Counted from the stretch's first letter, positions 49,010 through 58,164 are shown. The stretch: 64,000 nucleotides of DNA from Amycolatopsis sp. NBRC 101858 (GCF_030269325.1 NZ_BSTD01000002.1:1488001-1552000); one strand, 5' to 3'. Program-made: numbers and translations. Notes: generated by a model not told the origin, from the letters alone.

Positions 49010-50242
49010 TCACGGCGTGTACGGGTCCTTGTAGGGAGCTTCGAACACCTTCTCGTGAGCATGACCCGCGTTCCGGTGTTCCAGCTGGTAGATGGCCGGG
49101 TCGTTCTGCTCCGCGATGACGCGTTCCCGGTCGTACCCGTGCATGTAGGCCTTGAACCGGTAGCTGCGCCACTCGTGGCTCGGTTTGTGCCCGAAGACGA
49201 ACGTGGACCGGGCCGGGTGCGGAACCCAGTCCGACGCGTAGCCGGGATCCGTGCTCTTGAGCCTGATCCCGGTGTCGCGGTGGTACCGGACTATCCGACC
49301 GCTCCGGTCGACCTCGGGCGGGATCGTCTTGGTCTCGTCGACGGCGGAGATGAACTCGTTCTTCCCGTTGCGTGGGGCGTTCTTGAAGATCTCGTGCTGG
49401 ACGTCCCCGCGGAGCGGCACTCTGCGGTAGGTGGGCGGAACACGCTCTTCGATCGAGGACGCCCAGGTGTCCGTCTCCTCGTCGAACCGCATCCAGTGGT
49501 CCCGGGACTTCTTGATGGCGCGAGACCAGCCGCCCCGGAAGCTGCCCGAGAAGAACCGGCCGGGAGTGTTGTGGCCAGGGGCCCGGGTAGGCGTGGCCGG
49601 GCCCGCGCCGAGACCGGTGGGACCGCCCAGGGGACTGCGCAGCTCCGCGAGCCGGATCAGGGAAGCGGCCAGCTCGTCGCGCAGGCCCGCGGTGGTCTGC
49701 GGTGCCCGGCCGATCCGGTCGGCGAGATCCGTCATCCGGGCCGCCAGGCCGGTGATCTCCGCGGCGGGTTCACCGCTCGCTCCCGCCACCTCGGCCGCGG
49801 TCGCGCTCGCGACGTCCACGATGTCCAGCGCGGCTTGCCGGATACCTGCTTCGTCCTTCGCGGGCAGATCGATCAGGTGCCGGGCGAGGCCGAACTCGGG
49901 ATGCGGGCGGGAGACAGCCGACTGCCCCTCCCCGCCGCTCTGCCCGTCGGGCCGGCCGAGGTTGTCCACCTGGGTCCGGGCATCCGCCCGGGCCTGGTCT
50001 CCGCTCAGGCTCTGCACCCCGCGTGCGAAGGGCGCTGCCGCCGTCGCGGCGACCGCGATCGCCGAGACCAGGACGGCACCGACCACATTGGACTGACCGC
50101 CGCACGGGTCGGCCGGGGACGCGGCATCGGACTGCAAGGACTCCGTGCAGTCCGCGGACGCCTCCCCTTCCGACAGGAACAGGATCGCGACCATCCCGGC
50201 GACCACGGCCAGCACGCGGAACAGCGCCACGAGGCGAGTCAT
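49010..50242 (-). CDS. Exported/membrane-held protein with C-terminal GH-E (HNH/EndoVII-type) nuclease domain, putative toxin
   Basis: 410 residues. An N-terminal signal-like helix (VALFRVLAVVAGMVAILFL, then ASADC) is followed by a second hydrophobic helix (VVGAVLVSAIAVAATAAAPFA near 53-73) and a helical region to about 185. A Gly/Pro linker precedes a C-terminal domain from about 235. The tail has FGHKPSHEW (His352, Glu357), QNDPAIYQLEHRN (380-391) and GHAHE (394-397), matching the conserved Gly-His-Glu and Asn/His pattern of the GH-E nuclease family of polymorphic toxins. ATG 50242 overlaps the PrsW stop as ATGA. No immunity-like gene follows on this strand. The nuclease activity is inferred from motifs only. 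Confidence 0.72.
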   Translation of the reverse strand: MTRLVALFRVLAVVAGMVAILFLSEGEASADCTESLQSDAASPADPCGGQSNVVGAVLVSAIAVAATAAAPFARGVQSLSGDQARADARTQVDNLGRPDGQSGGEGQSAVSRPHPEFGLARHLIDLPAKDEAGIRQAALDIVDVASATAAEVAGASGEPAAEITGLAARMTDLADRIGRAPQTTAGLRDELAASLIRLAELRSPLGGPTGLGAGPATPTRAPGHNTPGRFFSGSFRGGWSRAIKKSRDHWMRFDEETDTWASSIEERVPPTYRRVPLRGDVQHEIFKNAPRNGKNEFISAVDETKTIPPEVDRSGRIVRYHRDTGIRLKSTDPGYASDWVPHPARSTFVFGHKPSHEWRSYRFKAYMHGYDRERVIAEQNDPAIYQLEHRNAGHAHEKVFEAPYKDPYTP

Positions 50243-51717
50243 GCCGTCGTCCGCCCGGTGGTCTCGAGCAGCGCCCGAGGCGGATGGGCTTTCAGGTCCA
50301 GCACGAGCGAACGCAGCCGGGTCTCGTCCGGCGCGTCCTCCTCGGGTTCGCCGCGGGACCGGTGCCACAGCTGCGTTCCCAGTGCGAGCTGCGCCGCGTG
50401 CAGCCGGCCGAGGTAGCGGTACGACGCGAGCCCGCCGTGGCGCGCGGCGACGAGCACCTTCACCTTGAAGCGCCGCTTCGGGGTCATCAGGATCGGCACC
50501 TCGCCCACGCCGACCGCGCCCGTTCCCCGGCTCGCCTCCGCCTCGAGCTCCCGGGTCAGCGCGGCCGCCTGGTCGCGCAGGCCGCGCCGGAGCAGCACGA
50601 CGTAGATGACCACGAACGGCCCTTGCAGCAGGACCAAGGTCGCCGGCTGCAGCACCAGCGACTGCAGTTGCGGGCTCGGGGCGAACCACCCGGTCTCGAG
50701 CCCGGTGAGGTAGGGCAGCGTCGCGTCGGTGAGGAAGTGCCCCGCCACGGCGACCAGGAACCCGAGCGCGACCACCCGGCGCCGTCGCCGTGGATCGGCG
50801 AGCTGCCGCGTCAGGCCGATCGTGGCACCGAGAATCGCCGAAAACGCGACGTGCGAGGTCATCAGCGACACCGTCTGCCGCGTCCAGAACTGGAACTCGG
50901 GTGCGCCCTGGCCCATGTACTCGACGGTCTCGACCATGGTGAAGCCGAGCCCCACCACCGCACCGAGGACGAGGCCGGACACCAGCCCGTCGATCCGGCG
51001 GCGGCACAGCAGCACGAGGATCACGATGCCCGCGCCCTTGGCCAGCTCTTCGAAGAGCGCGGCGTCGACCGAAAGCCCGGTCCTGGTCAGCTGCTGCGCG
51101 TCCTGCAGCTGCTGCAGCGGCGACCGGTCACCACCGAGTCCGGGGTGCCGCGTCAGCTCCGCCAGCTTGGTGTCGTAGACGAACGCCTGCGCGGCGTCCT
51201 TGAACAGGGCGTTCATCAGGCCACTCATCCCGGTCGCGAAGACCGCGCCCCAGGTGAACCCCAGCAGCACCAGCCACGCCGGCATCCGGTGGTGGCGTTG
51301 CAGCCGGTAGGTCGACCACACCGCGAACGCGGTGGTCGGGACGCACGCCAGCCAGTACGCCAGGTGTCCCGTCACGATGGCGACCGGCGTGATCACGAAC
51401 GGAGCGAGCAGCACTCCCGCCGTCCCGAGCGTGCCGAAGTGCAGAATGCGCTGCTGCCCCAAGGAGTTCCCGGCCTGCCGGGAGCGCACGAGAACGGCCA
51501 TCAGCAGGGCGGCCGCGACCGGCCAGCTGATCAGCACCGCCGTCAGCTGCGTCCGCGCCGCGGCGTCGAACGACTCGGCCCAGCTGCGCCCCTCGGCCGC
51601 GCCGGCCACGTCCGGCTTCACCGCGTCGAGCAGCATCCACAGGCCCAACGCCCCCGACAGCACCGCCGCGACGATCAGGACCGCCGTCGCCCGCGCTACC
51701 CGCACCGATCCCGGCAT
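50239..51717 (-). CDS. PrsW-family intramembrane metalloprotease
   Basis: 492 residues with about eight to nine membrane helices. The PrsW motifs are present: FEELAKG with Glu223/Glu224, GFTMVETVEY with Glu263/Glu266, HVAFSAILGA with His289, and GHFLTDATLP with His327. PrsW cuts membrane-anchored proteins (for example the anti-sigma factor RsiW) near the membrane. The C-terminal 90 residues are soluble and cytoplasmic. ATG 51717 has GGGGG about 8 bases upstream. It is coupled to the nuclease gene (ATGA) and starts 4 bases after the lipoprotein gene's stop, so its substrate may be the downstream membrane-held nuclease or the lipoprotein. Confidence 0.87.
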   Translation of the reverse strand: MPGSVRVARATAVLIVAAVLSGALGLWMLLDAVKPDVAGAAEGRSWAESFDAAARTQLTAVLISWPVAAALLMAVLVRSRQAGNSLGQQRILHFGTLGTAGVLLAPFVITPVAIVTGHLAYWLACVPTTAFAVWSTYRLQRHHRMPAWLVLLGFTWGAVFATGMSGLMNALFKDAAQAFVYDTKLAELTRHPGLGGDRSPLQQLQDAQQLTRTGLSVDAALFEELAKGAGIVILVLLCRRRIDGLVSGLVLGAVVGLGFTMVETVEYMGQGAPEFQFWTRQTVSLMTSHVAFSAILGATIGLTRQLADPRRRRRVVALGFLVAVAGHFLTDATLPYLTGLETGWFAPSPQLQSLVLQPATLVLLQGPFVVIYVVLLRRGLRDQAAALTRELEAEASRGTGAVGVGEVPILMTPKRRFKVKVLVAARHGGLASYRYLGRLHAAQLALGTQLWHRSRGEPEEDAPDETRLRSLVLDLKAHPPRALLETTGRTTA

Positions 51718-51721
51718 TCCC

Positions 51722-52444
51722 TCAACCCCCGTTCCGTGCCGGCGGAGCGGACGGCACCCGCAGCCCCGGTGGCAGCTCCGGAGTCGTGGAACACGCCGCG
51801 AAGACGCCCACGCCGATCGCCAAGACCGCGAACAGGGCACAGAGGTGCAGGAACCGTATCTGCGGCTCGAGCACCGGGTCCGGCTCCGGCCGCCGATCCG
51901 GTACCCGCGGCGGTTCGGCGCGAGGTCGCGGGCCCGGCCGGCGCGTCCGCCGCAGGATCACCGCCCCCGCCGCCAGGATCGCCACCACTCCCAGCAGCGC
52001 ACCGAGCCAGCCCCAGAGCCCACCGGCCGGCGGCGGCGCCGGGCGCATCGAAGCACCGCCCGTGACCTCGTACATGTCGACGGCGCACGACACGAACCGG
52101 TGATCGGTCTCCTTCGCGCGCTCCTCCCCGTCGACGGTGATCGTGCAGGTCACCCACAAGCCGGACGAGTCCGCGGCCGAATCGGGATCGGCCCGCGCGG
52201 TCAGCAGCAGCACGTTGGCGGGCGGGCTCGCGACGTCGACGGTCTTCCGCCAGACGGGCCCGTCCGGCTTGCCGCCCTCGGACGTGGTGGTCCCGGGTGC
52301 GCTGAAGCCGACGTCGAACGAGCCTGCCCGGTACGCCCCCTCGACCGACACCACGAGCTCCACCTCGTAGGTGCCGTCCCCGGAGCAACCACCGCACAAA
52401 GCCAGCATCGCGAGCAACGACAACGCGATCGAACGTCGGTGCAC
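51722..52444 (-). CDS. Lipoprotein with extracytoplasmic beta domain and two membrane helices
   Basis: 240 residues. Lipoprotein-like signal ending LCGGC (Cys20). A beta-rich domain (TYEVELVVSVEGAYRAGSFDVGFSAPG ... LWVTCTITVDGEERA, about 24-125) recalls MmpS-type folds. Helices at about 143-163 (GLWGWLGALLGVVAILAAGAVIL) and 200-220 (FLHLCALFAVLAIGVGVFAAC), with a Pro/Arg-rich loop between them that should face the cytoplasm. First gene of the trio with PrsW and the nuclease-tailed protein. It could be a receptor, scaffold or immunity protein; none is proven. Confidence 0.75.
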   Translation of the reverse strand: MHRRSIALSLLAMLALCGGCSGDGTYEVELVVSVEGAYRAGSFDVGFSAPGTTTSEGGKPDGPVWRKTVDVASPPANVLLLTARADPDSAADSSGLWVTCTITVDGEERAKETDHRFVSCAVDMYEVTGGASMRPAPPPAGGLWGWLGALLGVVAILAAGAVILRRTRRPGPRPRAEPPRVPDRRPEPDPVLEPQIRFLHLCALFAVLAIGVGVFAACSTTPELPPGLRVPSAPPARNGG

Positions 52445-52550
52445 AGCCGCTCTCCCCCGGAAACCGTCAGGCCGGTGCCGAGCTTGACACTGTGCGCCCG
52501 TATGTCGCGACCTTCGTCGGCGTGAGCTTAAAAACGCAGCTCAGCGGCAC

Positions 52551-53555
52551 TCACAGCGTCGTGTCGCACAGCGCGGTGCCCAGGGCGGTCCGGTGGTGCA
52601 AGGACCGGTTGCCGTCGCGGCGGGTGACGACCAGACCGGCGTCCCGCAGCACGCCGATGTGCTGGCTCACGGCCGGGGACGACAACGCGAAGCGGCGCGC
52701 CAGCTCGCCGGTGCTGCGCATGTCCGTCAGTCCGGCCAGCAGCCGGCCGCGGGTCCGGCCCACCAGCGCTTCCAGGCGGGTGCCCGCCGCACCGGGCAGA
52801 TCGCCGTGGGCCGCGGTGAGGGTGAGGTCGTGCTCGACCGGGTGGACCAGCACGGGAACCGGGCAGGATCGGTCCATGAGCGTCACCGGGTTGCTCCAGC
52901 AGAAGAAACTCGGCACCAGCACGAGACCGCGCCCCCGCAGGTGCACATCGGTATCGACCGGGTAGTCCGCCTCCAGCACGGGTTTGGACCACCGCACCAC
53001 GGGTCGCAGGCTGTTCAGCACACCCTCGCAGCCCCCGTCGAGGAACGCGCGGGCCCGCAGCGCGCGATCGGCGTCGACGTGCGCCTGCACCACCGGCCAG
53101 TACGGCGCGACACAGGTGTCGTGAAAGGCGCGCACCGCCCCGACGAGCTCGCGCATCGCGTCCGCCGACCCCGCGGTGAGGCCGCGCGCCGACGACGGCA
53201 GGCGCTGGGTCCGGGCGATCACCTCGAACTCCGTCCGCATCCGCGCCGCCGGGGTCCGCGCGAGCGTCGCCACCCCCGCTTCCAGCCCCTGCATGCCTTC
53301 CACGGGCGTGATGAAGTCCGGGAACGACCCGTGCCGCGGCACCAGCGCCCGCACCATGCCCGCGGACGACCGCCGACGCTCCGGAGCAGGTCCTTCCCCT
53401 ACCACGGCGCGCCAATGGTCGAAGGCGAGTCCGCCCGTCGTCGCGCCCAGCTTCTGCGACGCCAGCACGATCTCCCACAACGGATCCGGCCCCTCGGCCA
53501 GCCGGAGCCGGGCCAGGTCGGCGTCCGTGAAGTGGATGCGCAGCGTTCCCCTCAC
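52551..53555 (-). CDS. ArsR/SmtB-type regulator with N-terminal DUF5937-like domain
   Basis: 334 residues from GTG 53555, with GGGGAG about 8 bases upstream. A long N-terminal domain (RIHFTDADLARLRLAEGPDPLWEIVLA...) is followed by a C-terminal winged helix at about 260-330 (LAGLTDMRSTGELARRFALS, then SPAVSQHIGVLRDAGLVVTR). This order (sensor first, wing last) is typical of actinobacterial DUF5937 ArsR proteins of unknown ligand. No metal-binding cysteine cluster is evident. The gene downstream of its stop is the nuclease trio, but about 100 bases separate them. Confidence 0.87.
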   Translation of the reverse strand: MRGTLRIHFTDADLARLRLAEGPDPLWEIVLASQKLGATTGGLAFDHWRAVVGEGPAPERRRSSAGMVRALVPRHGSFPDFITPVEGMQGLEAGVATLARTPAARMRTEFEVIARTQRLPSSARGLTAGSADAMRELVGAVRAFHDTCVAPYWPVVQAHVDADRALRARAFLDGGCEGVLNSLRPVVRWSKPVLEADYPVDTDVHLRGRGLVLVPSFFCWSNPVTLMDRSCPVPVLVHPVEHDLTLTAAHGDLPGAAGTRLEALVGRTRGRLLAGLTDMRSTGELARRFALSSPAVSQHIGVLRDAGLVVTRRDGNRSLHHRTALGTALCDTTL

Positions 53556-53589
53556 CGCGTGCTCCCCTCGCGCCCGTGCCGCTTTTTCG

Positions 53590-54075
53590 TCACTGCCAGC
53601 GGGACAGCCACCACCAGCACGAAGACCACCACCTTTCGAACCGTGCCCGGCTTTTCTCGAACCTCGCGCCGTGATGCCACCGGAACACCAGGACGGTGGC
53701 GCCCGCGCCGAGCAGGGTCAGGATGCTGCCGTACACGATCGGCCCGGTGTGCTTGTCGCCCTCGTCGAATTCCGCGCGCCGTTCGTCCGGCCACACCCGG
53801 ATGTAGACCCGGCGGCCCGGGACGCCCACACCCCCCTTGTTGTGCTCGAAGGTCTCCGTCCTCGTCACCCCGTCGGGCCCGGTGTACTCGACGTCCACGG
53901 TCCGGTGCTCCCGGAACCCGGTCGCGACGACCCGCCCCGGGAAGAGCCCCGCCGACCGGTCCACGTCCACCGCCATCGCAACGCCGGCCCACACCCCCGC
54001 CAGCCCGCCGGCCAGCACCAGCAGAGGGAGCCACAGCAAGGCCGCCTCGGGCAGCCAGGACCTCGACGACGTCAT
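53590..54075 (-). CDS. DUF3592-like membrane protein
   Basis: 161 residues from ATG 54075 (upstream in-frame ATGs lie antisense to the next gene). Helices at about 11-36 and 108-128 flank an extracytoplasmic beta domain with the DUF3592 pattern GRVVATGFREHRTVDVEY...GVTRTETF...VPGRRVYIRVWPDE. Function unknown. The tail is basic and very tryptophan-rich (ERWWSSCWWWLSRW). It starts 34 bases upstream of the ArsR-type gene's start region and may share its transcript. Confidence 0.72.
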   Translation of the reverse strand: MTSSRSWLPEAALLWLPLLVLAGGLAGVWAGVAMAVDVDRSAGLFPGRVVATGFREHRTVDVEYTGPDGVTRTETFEHNKGGVGVPGRRVYIRVWPDERRAEFDEGDKHTGPIVYGSILTLLGAGATVLVFRWHHGARFEKSRARFERWWSSCWWWLSRWQ

Positions 54076-54184
54076 GCCACCAGCACGCCGGAGCGGCCGT
54101 CGTGGTTGCCCCGGCGGACCCGCGATTCGTTGACCATCACGCTCCGCACTCCGTAGGTTCGACGATGACCGAGGAGGTCCGAGA

Positions 54185-55060
54185 ATGAGCCACCTGGTGC
54201 GATTCACCGACGGCACCGGCAAGATCCGAGTCGGCCTGCTCACCGATGAGCAGCTGCGGCCGCTCGCGGTGGCGTCGATGGGTGACCTGCTGCGCCGCCC
54301 CGTGGCGGAGATCCGCGCGCTGGCCGAGGCCGCCGGAGAGCCCGTGCCCACGGCCGGGACGCGCCTGCTGCCGCCGCTGGACGGGCGGATGGAGGTGTGG
54401 GCCGCCGGGGTGACCTACCTGCGCTCCGAAGAGGCCCGCCGCGAGGAGAGCGCCGACGAGGACGTCTACGCGCGGGTGTACCGCGCGGAGCGGCCCGAGC
54501 TGTTCTTCAAGTCGGCCGCGTGGCGCGTGGTCACCGACGGCGAGCCGATCGCGATCCGCGCCGATTCCGCCAACGACGTGCCGGAGCCGGAACTCGGCCT
54601 GCTGCTGACCGGTGCCGGCGAGATCGCCGGGTACGTGGTGGTCGACGACGTCAGCTCCCGCAGCATCGAAGGCGAGAACCCGCTGTACCTCCCGCAGGCC
54701 AAGATCTACACCGGTTCGTGCGCGGTGTCCGCGCGGGTGCGGCCGGCGTGGGAGGTGCCGGACCCGCTGGCGCTCGGCCTCCGCATGCGCATCCTGCGCG
54801 ACGGGCACGAGGTGTTCGCCGGCGAAGCCAATACCGCGCAACTGAACCGCGAACCGGCCGGCCTGGTCGAGTACCTGTGGCGGGACAACGACTTCCCCGA
54901 CGGCGCCGTGCTCTCGACGGGCACGTCCGTCGTGCCGGGGCTCGATCAGGGGCTGCGGCCGGGAGACCTGGTCGAGATCGAGATCGACGAGGTCGGATCG
55001 CTGCACTCCCCCGTGGTGCGGGGTGCCGACGAGGTGCGCCGGGTGCTCGCCGCGCGCTGA
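54185..55060 (+). CDS. Fumarylacetoacetate-hydrolase family enzyme
   Basis: 291 residues, with GAGGAGG before ATG 54185. FAH fold: VWAAGVTYLRSEEARREES near 77-95, FFKSAAWRVVTDGEPIAIR near 115-133, and metal ligands in VPEPELGLLL near 138-147 with VDDVSSRSIEGENPLYLPQAKIYTGSCAV after it. The long SEEARREES loop is typical of the subgroup acting on sugar-acid or 2-keto-3-deoxy compounds rather than true fumarylacetoacetate. It cleaves C-C bonds or hydrates with Mg2+/Mn2+ in the cytoplasm. Single gene ending at a strong hairpin. Confidence 0.9.
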   Translation: MSHLVRFTDGTGKIRVGLLTDEQLRPLAVASMGDLLRRPVAEIRALAEAAGEPVPTAGTRLLPPLDGRMEVWAAGVTYLRSEEARREESADEDVYARVYRAERPELFFKSAAWRVVTDGEPIAIRADSANDVPEPELGLLLTGAGEIAGYVVVDDVSSRSIEGENPLYLPQAKIYTGSCAVSARVRPAWEVPDPLALGLRMRILRDGHEVFAGEANTAQLNREPAGLVEYLWRDNDFPDGAVLSTGTSVVPGLDQGLRPGDLVEIEIDEVGSLHSPVVRGADEVRRVLAAR

Positions 55061-55062
55061 GA

Positions 55063-55097
55063 GTCCGGCGGGGCTCGGTGGACGAACCCCGCCGGAC
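55063..55097. terminator. Bidirectional hairpin between convergent FAH and KDH-fusion genes
   Basis: GTCCGGCGGGG pairs perfectly with CCCCGCCGGAC (11 bp, 13-base loop) in the 42-base gap between the two stop codons. Confidence 0.75.
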
Positions 55098-55102
55098 GTT
55101 GG

Positions 55103-58087
55103 TCAGCTGATCGGTTCGATCCACACGTTGCGGAACCGCACGTTCTCCCCGGGATCACCGTGGTCCTGCAACCGGATCGCGCCGGGAGCGGCGCCTTCCG
55201 GATCGCCGGCCCCGGTCGATCCGGTGATGCCGACGTCGTTGTGGACGGTCACGCCGTTCCAGACGACGGTCACCCTGGCGTTGTCGGTCTTCGTCCCGGC
55301 ACTGTCGAACCGGGCCGCCCGGAACGTGATGTCGTAGGTCTGCCACGTCAGCGGCGCTGTCGCGGCGTTCACGTCCGGCGCCCTCTGCGTGTAGATCGCG
55401 CCGGCCTCGTCGTTGGCGAGGCTGGTGTCACCGTAGGAGTCGAGCACCTGGACCTCGTAGCGGTCCTGCAGGTACACGCCGCTGTTGCCGCGCGCCTGCC
55501 CGGTCACGTTCGACGGGTAGCTGGGCTCGTACCACTCGACGTGCAGCTTGAAGTCCCCGAACTTCTGCCGGGTCCGGATGTCCCCGCCGAGTGACTCCAT
55601 CGAGCCGCCGGCGACCGGCCAGGGCGCCGCTCCGCCGGAGCGGAGTTCCCAGGCGTTCAGGTCGGTCCCGGTGAACAACGGGATCCGGGTGGCCGCGGTG
55701 ACGGTGATGTTGTCCAGGTTGACGTTGCCGGCGTCACCGCTGTCGAACCGGTAGGAGATCGAGTTCGCGCCCGCCGCGAGCGGCAGCGCTTCCGGCTGAA
55801 GCGCCCAGTTGTCCCACGTCGTCGTGCTGGCCAGCCGGGTCTGCCGGACCTTCGCGCCGTTGACGTAGACGCTCACGGATTTCGTCCCGGCACTGGGATT
55901 CGGGCCGTTCGCGTACCGCAGGCCGACGTTGTAGGTCCCGGCGGCCGGCACGTTCACCGCGAACGTCGTGGCGGCGCCCTGGTTCCAGTACCCGTCGACG
56001 AATCCGGTCGCTTCGTAGCCGGTGTGGTCGGTGTTGACGCCCGCGCCGCCGCTCAGCGTCGCGCGCTCGGCTTCGTAGGTCACGGCGGCAGGCGCGCCAC
56101 CCACCAGCGAGTTGAGGGTGTACCACGCTTCCGTGCTCCACAGCGCCGTGCCGGATTCGGCCGCGAACGGCCGGGGCGACCGGACGTGGACGACCCGCCC
56201 GGGCAGCAGGCCGGCGATCTGCAGGGTGACCTTCTTGCGGTCGGCCGACACCGCCGCGCCGGTCACGGTGAGGGTCTGCTCGTCGACCTTGGGCCCGCCG
56301 TAGGTGGAAGTCGGTGCGTAGCGCCATTGCGAGACCTGGTACTTGGTGACCAGGTCCTGTGCCGTCGCGGCGGACAGCGGTTGCGTGTATTCGAGTTCGA
56401 ACCCGCCCGCGACCGCCCGCATGGCGAGGATGTCGAAGGTGCTGGTGCCGTTGGGAGTCAGCTTCTGCAGGCCGTAGGCGAGCTTGCCCGGCTGCCCCCA
56501 GTTGCCGCCCCCGTCGATCCCGCCGGTGTAGATCGCGCCGTCCGGGCCGAGGCTGATCCGGCTGACCCCGGACTCGAGGCCCTGCGTCATGCGGAAGACC
56601 GCACCCTGGTACTCGCCGTTGACCTTCTCCAGGTAGACCCGTTGCAGGCCACCGTAGGTCACGTCACCGTAGACCAGCTGGCCGGCGAAGGTGCCCTGGG
56701 TCAGCTGGACCGGGTTGCTGGGCGAGTTGGCGATTTCGTTGTGCGGCAACCACACCACCGGCGCGGTCACCGGTTGCGCGTCGAACGGGCCCGCCGGGTT
56801 CGTGTAGTGGTTGAAGAACCGGTTCTGCTTGATGCGCACGAGCTTGTTCGCGGGCAGCCAGGCGCCCTGGTTGTCGGTGACGAAGAGGTCGCCTTCCGGG
56901 CCCCAGCCGATGCCGTGCGGGGTGCGCAGGCCGCCGGCGATGGTCGAGACGGCGCCGGTGTTCTTGTCGACCTTGATCGTGACGCCGCGGCCCGGCGCGG
57001 GCTGCGGGTTCGTCGTGGCGCCGCCGAGGTCGATCGCCACCGACAGGTTGACGTAGAAGAACCCGTCCTTGTACAGCAGGCCGAACGCGAACTCGTGGAA
57101 GTTGCCGCTGAACGGCCAGGTCGCGACCGTGCGGTAGACGTCGGTGACGCCGTCGCCGTTGGTGTCATTGAGTTCGACGAGCCGCGTCTTCTCCGACACG
57201 TACAGCTTGCCGTCGACGTACTTGACGCCCATCGGTTCTTTGAGACCGCTGGCGATCCGCTGGGTCCGCACCCGCGAAGGATCCGTGGTGCCGGTGGCGT
57301 TGCTGATCAGCTGGACTTCCCCGGCGGTGTTGTTCGACCCACCCCAGGTCGCGATGGCGAGCCGGCCGTCGGGCAGCCAGTCCATCCCGGTCACCTGCGG
57401 CTGGAAGCCGTCGGGGCGCAGGTTCGTCAGCGTGAAACCGGGGTGGACGCCGGTGAGCGGCAGGCCGTCACCAGGAGAGTCCGCGGTGCTTTCGCATTCC
57501 TTCTTCCCCGGCGAGGTCACCCGGACGACCCCGGCGTCGGTGCTGAGCACCGAGTTGGGCACCACCGCGAAGGCCGACGAGCCGGGTGGCTGCCATTCCA
57601 GCGTGATCTGCTGGTCACCGGCGTTGTCGAAGTGCTCGATCCGCAGCGCGTGGTAGCCGGTGGTCAGCTGGACCGAGCCGGTCACCGCGGTCGCGCCGTG
57701 CAGGCCGTCGTTGGTGATCACGACCTGCCCGTCGATGCGCAGCCGGGAGCCGTCGTCACTGGTCAGCCGGAACTGGTGGCTGCCGGCGGTCGCGATGGAG
57801 ATGTTGCCGGTCACCTCCGACACCAGGAAGTCGTCGACGCCGAAGTCGGCGGTGCTGGTCCAGTTGATCGTCGGCATCAGCTTGTCGACGTTGGGGGTCA
57901 ACCCGGGCTTGATGGTGCACAGCTTGCTCAGTTCGGTTTGCATGTCGAACACCCGGAGGGTCACGCCTGGCTCTTGAGGGGGAACGGCGGCGTGAGCGGG
58001 TGTGGCGACGGCCGTCGAAAGGGCTGTGAACAGGACTGTTACCACCAGAACCACCCGGCGGCATCGTGCGCGGACAGCCAGAAGCAT
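55103..58087 (-). CDS. Secreted PA14 / sugar-dehydrogenase-like propeller / CBM / 3-keto-disaccharide-hydrolase fusion
   Basis: 994 residues. Sec signal at about 1-33 (VVLVVTVLFTALSTAVATPAHA). A PA14 domain follows at about 45-175 (FLVSEVTGNISIATAGSHQFRLTSDDGSRL). A beta-propeller like PQQ/glucose-sorbosone dehydrogenases runs from about 205 to 545 (GMDWLPDGRLAIATWGG, GLKEPMGVKYVDGKLYV, RTPHGIGWGPEGDLFVTDNQG). Then a CBM6/35 at about 650-780 (YEAERATLSGG...GGxVD-type GFVDGYW), and a DUF1080/3-keto-disaccharide hydrolase domain at about 790-994 (FTGTDLNAWE...GNSGVYLQDRYEVQVLDS). It probably binds and processes oxidised glycans outside the cell. ATG 58087 has GAGGAG 5-6 bases upstream. Confidence 0.9.
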   Translation of the reverse strand: MLLAVRARCRRVVLVVTVLFTALSTAVATPAHAAVPPQEPGVTLRVFDMQTELSKLCTIKPGLTPNVDKLMPTINWTSTADFGVDDFLVSEVTGNISIATAGSHQFRLTSDDGSRLRIDGQVVITNDGLHGATAVTGSVQLTTGYHALRIEHFDNAGDQQITLEWQPPGSSAFAVVPNSVLSTDAGVVRVTSPGKKECESTADSPGDGLPLTGVHPGFTLTNLRPDGFQPQVTGMDWLPDGRLAIATWGGSNNTAGEVQLISNATGTTDPSRVRTQRIASGLKEPMGVKYVDGKLYVSEKTRLVELNDTNGDGVTDVYRTVATWPFSGNFHEFAFGLLYKDGFFYVNLSVAIDLGGATTNPQPAPGRGVTIKVDKNTGAVSTIAGGLRTPHGIGWGPEGDLFVTDNQGAWLPANKLVRIKQNRFFNHYTNPAGPFDAQPVTAPVVWLPHNEIANSPSNPVQLTQGTFAGQLVYGDVTYGGLQRVYLEKVNGEYQGAVFRMTQGLESGVSRISLGPDGAIYTGGIDGGGNWGQPGKLAYGLQKLTPNGTSTFDILAMRAVAGGFELEYTQPLSAATAQDLVTKYQVSQWRYAPTSTYGGPKVDEQTLTVTGAAVSADRKKVTLQIAGLLPGRVVHVRSPRPFAAESGTALWSTEAWYTLNSLVGGAPAAVTYEAERATLSGGAGVNTDHTGYEATGFVDGYWNQGAATTFAVNVPAAGTYNVGLRYANGPNPSAGTKSVSVYVNGAKVRQTRLASTTTWDNWALQPEALPLAAGANSISYRFDSGDAGNVNLDNITVTAATRIPLFTGTDLNAWELRSGGAAPWPVAGGSMESLGGDIRTRQKFGDFKLHVEWYEPSYPSNVTGQARGNSGVYLQDRYEVQVLDSYGDTSLANDEAGAIYTQRAPDVNAATAPLTWQTYDITFRAARFDSAGTKTDNARVTVVWNGVTVHNDVGITGSTGAGDPEGAAPGAIRLQDHGDPGENVRFRNVWIEPIS

Positions 58088-58134
58088 CGTTGCTCCTCGG
58101 GGGAAGAGCCAGGCTCTGTACCTGACGCTCGGTG

Positions 58135-58164
58135 AGCGTAGGGAGGACTTTTGCATCAAGTCAA
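58135..58164 (-). promoter_or_regulatory. Candidate promoter of the KDH-fusion gene
   Basis: On the minus strand, TTGACT (58164-58159) and TACGCT (58140-58135) are 18 bases apart, 47 bases before the ATG. This is a good sigma-70-like match for an actinomycete. Confidence 0.6.

Noticed and set aside
52444..52551. GAGCT...AGCTC with a T run after the ArsR-type gene as a terminator
   Set aside because: Only a 5-bp stem with a 9-base loop that includes the T run; not convincing.
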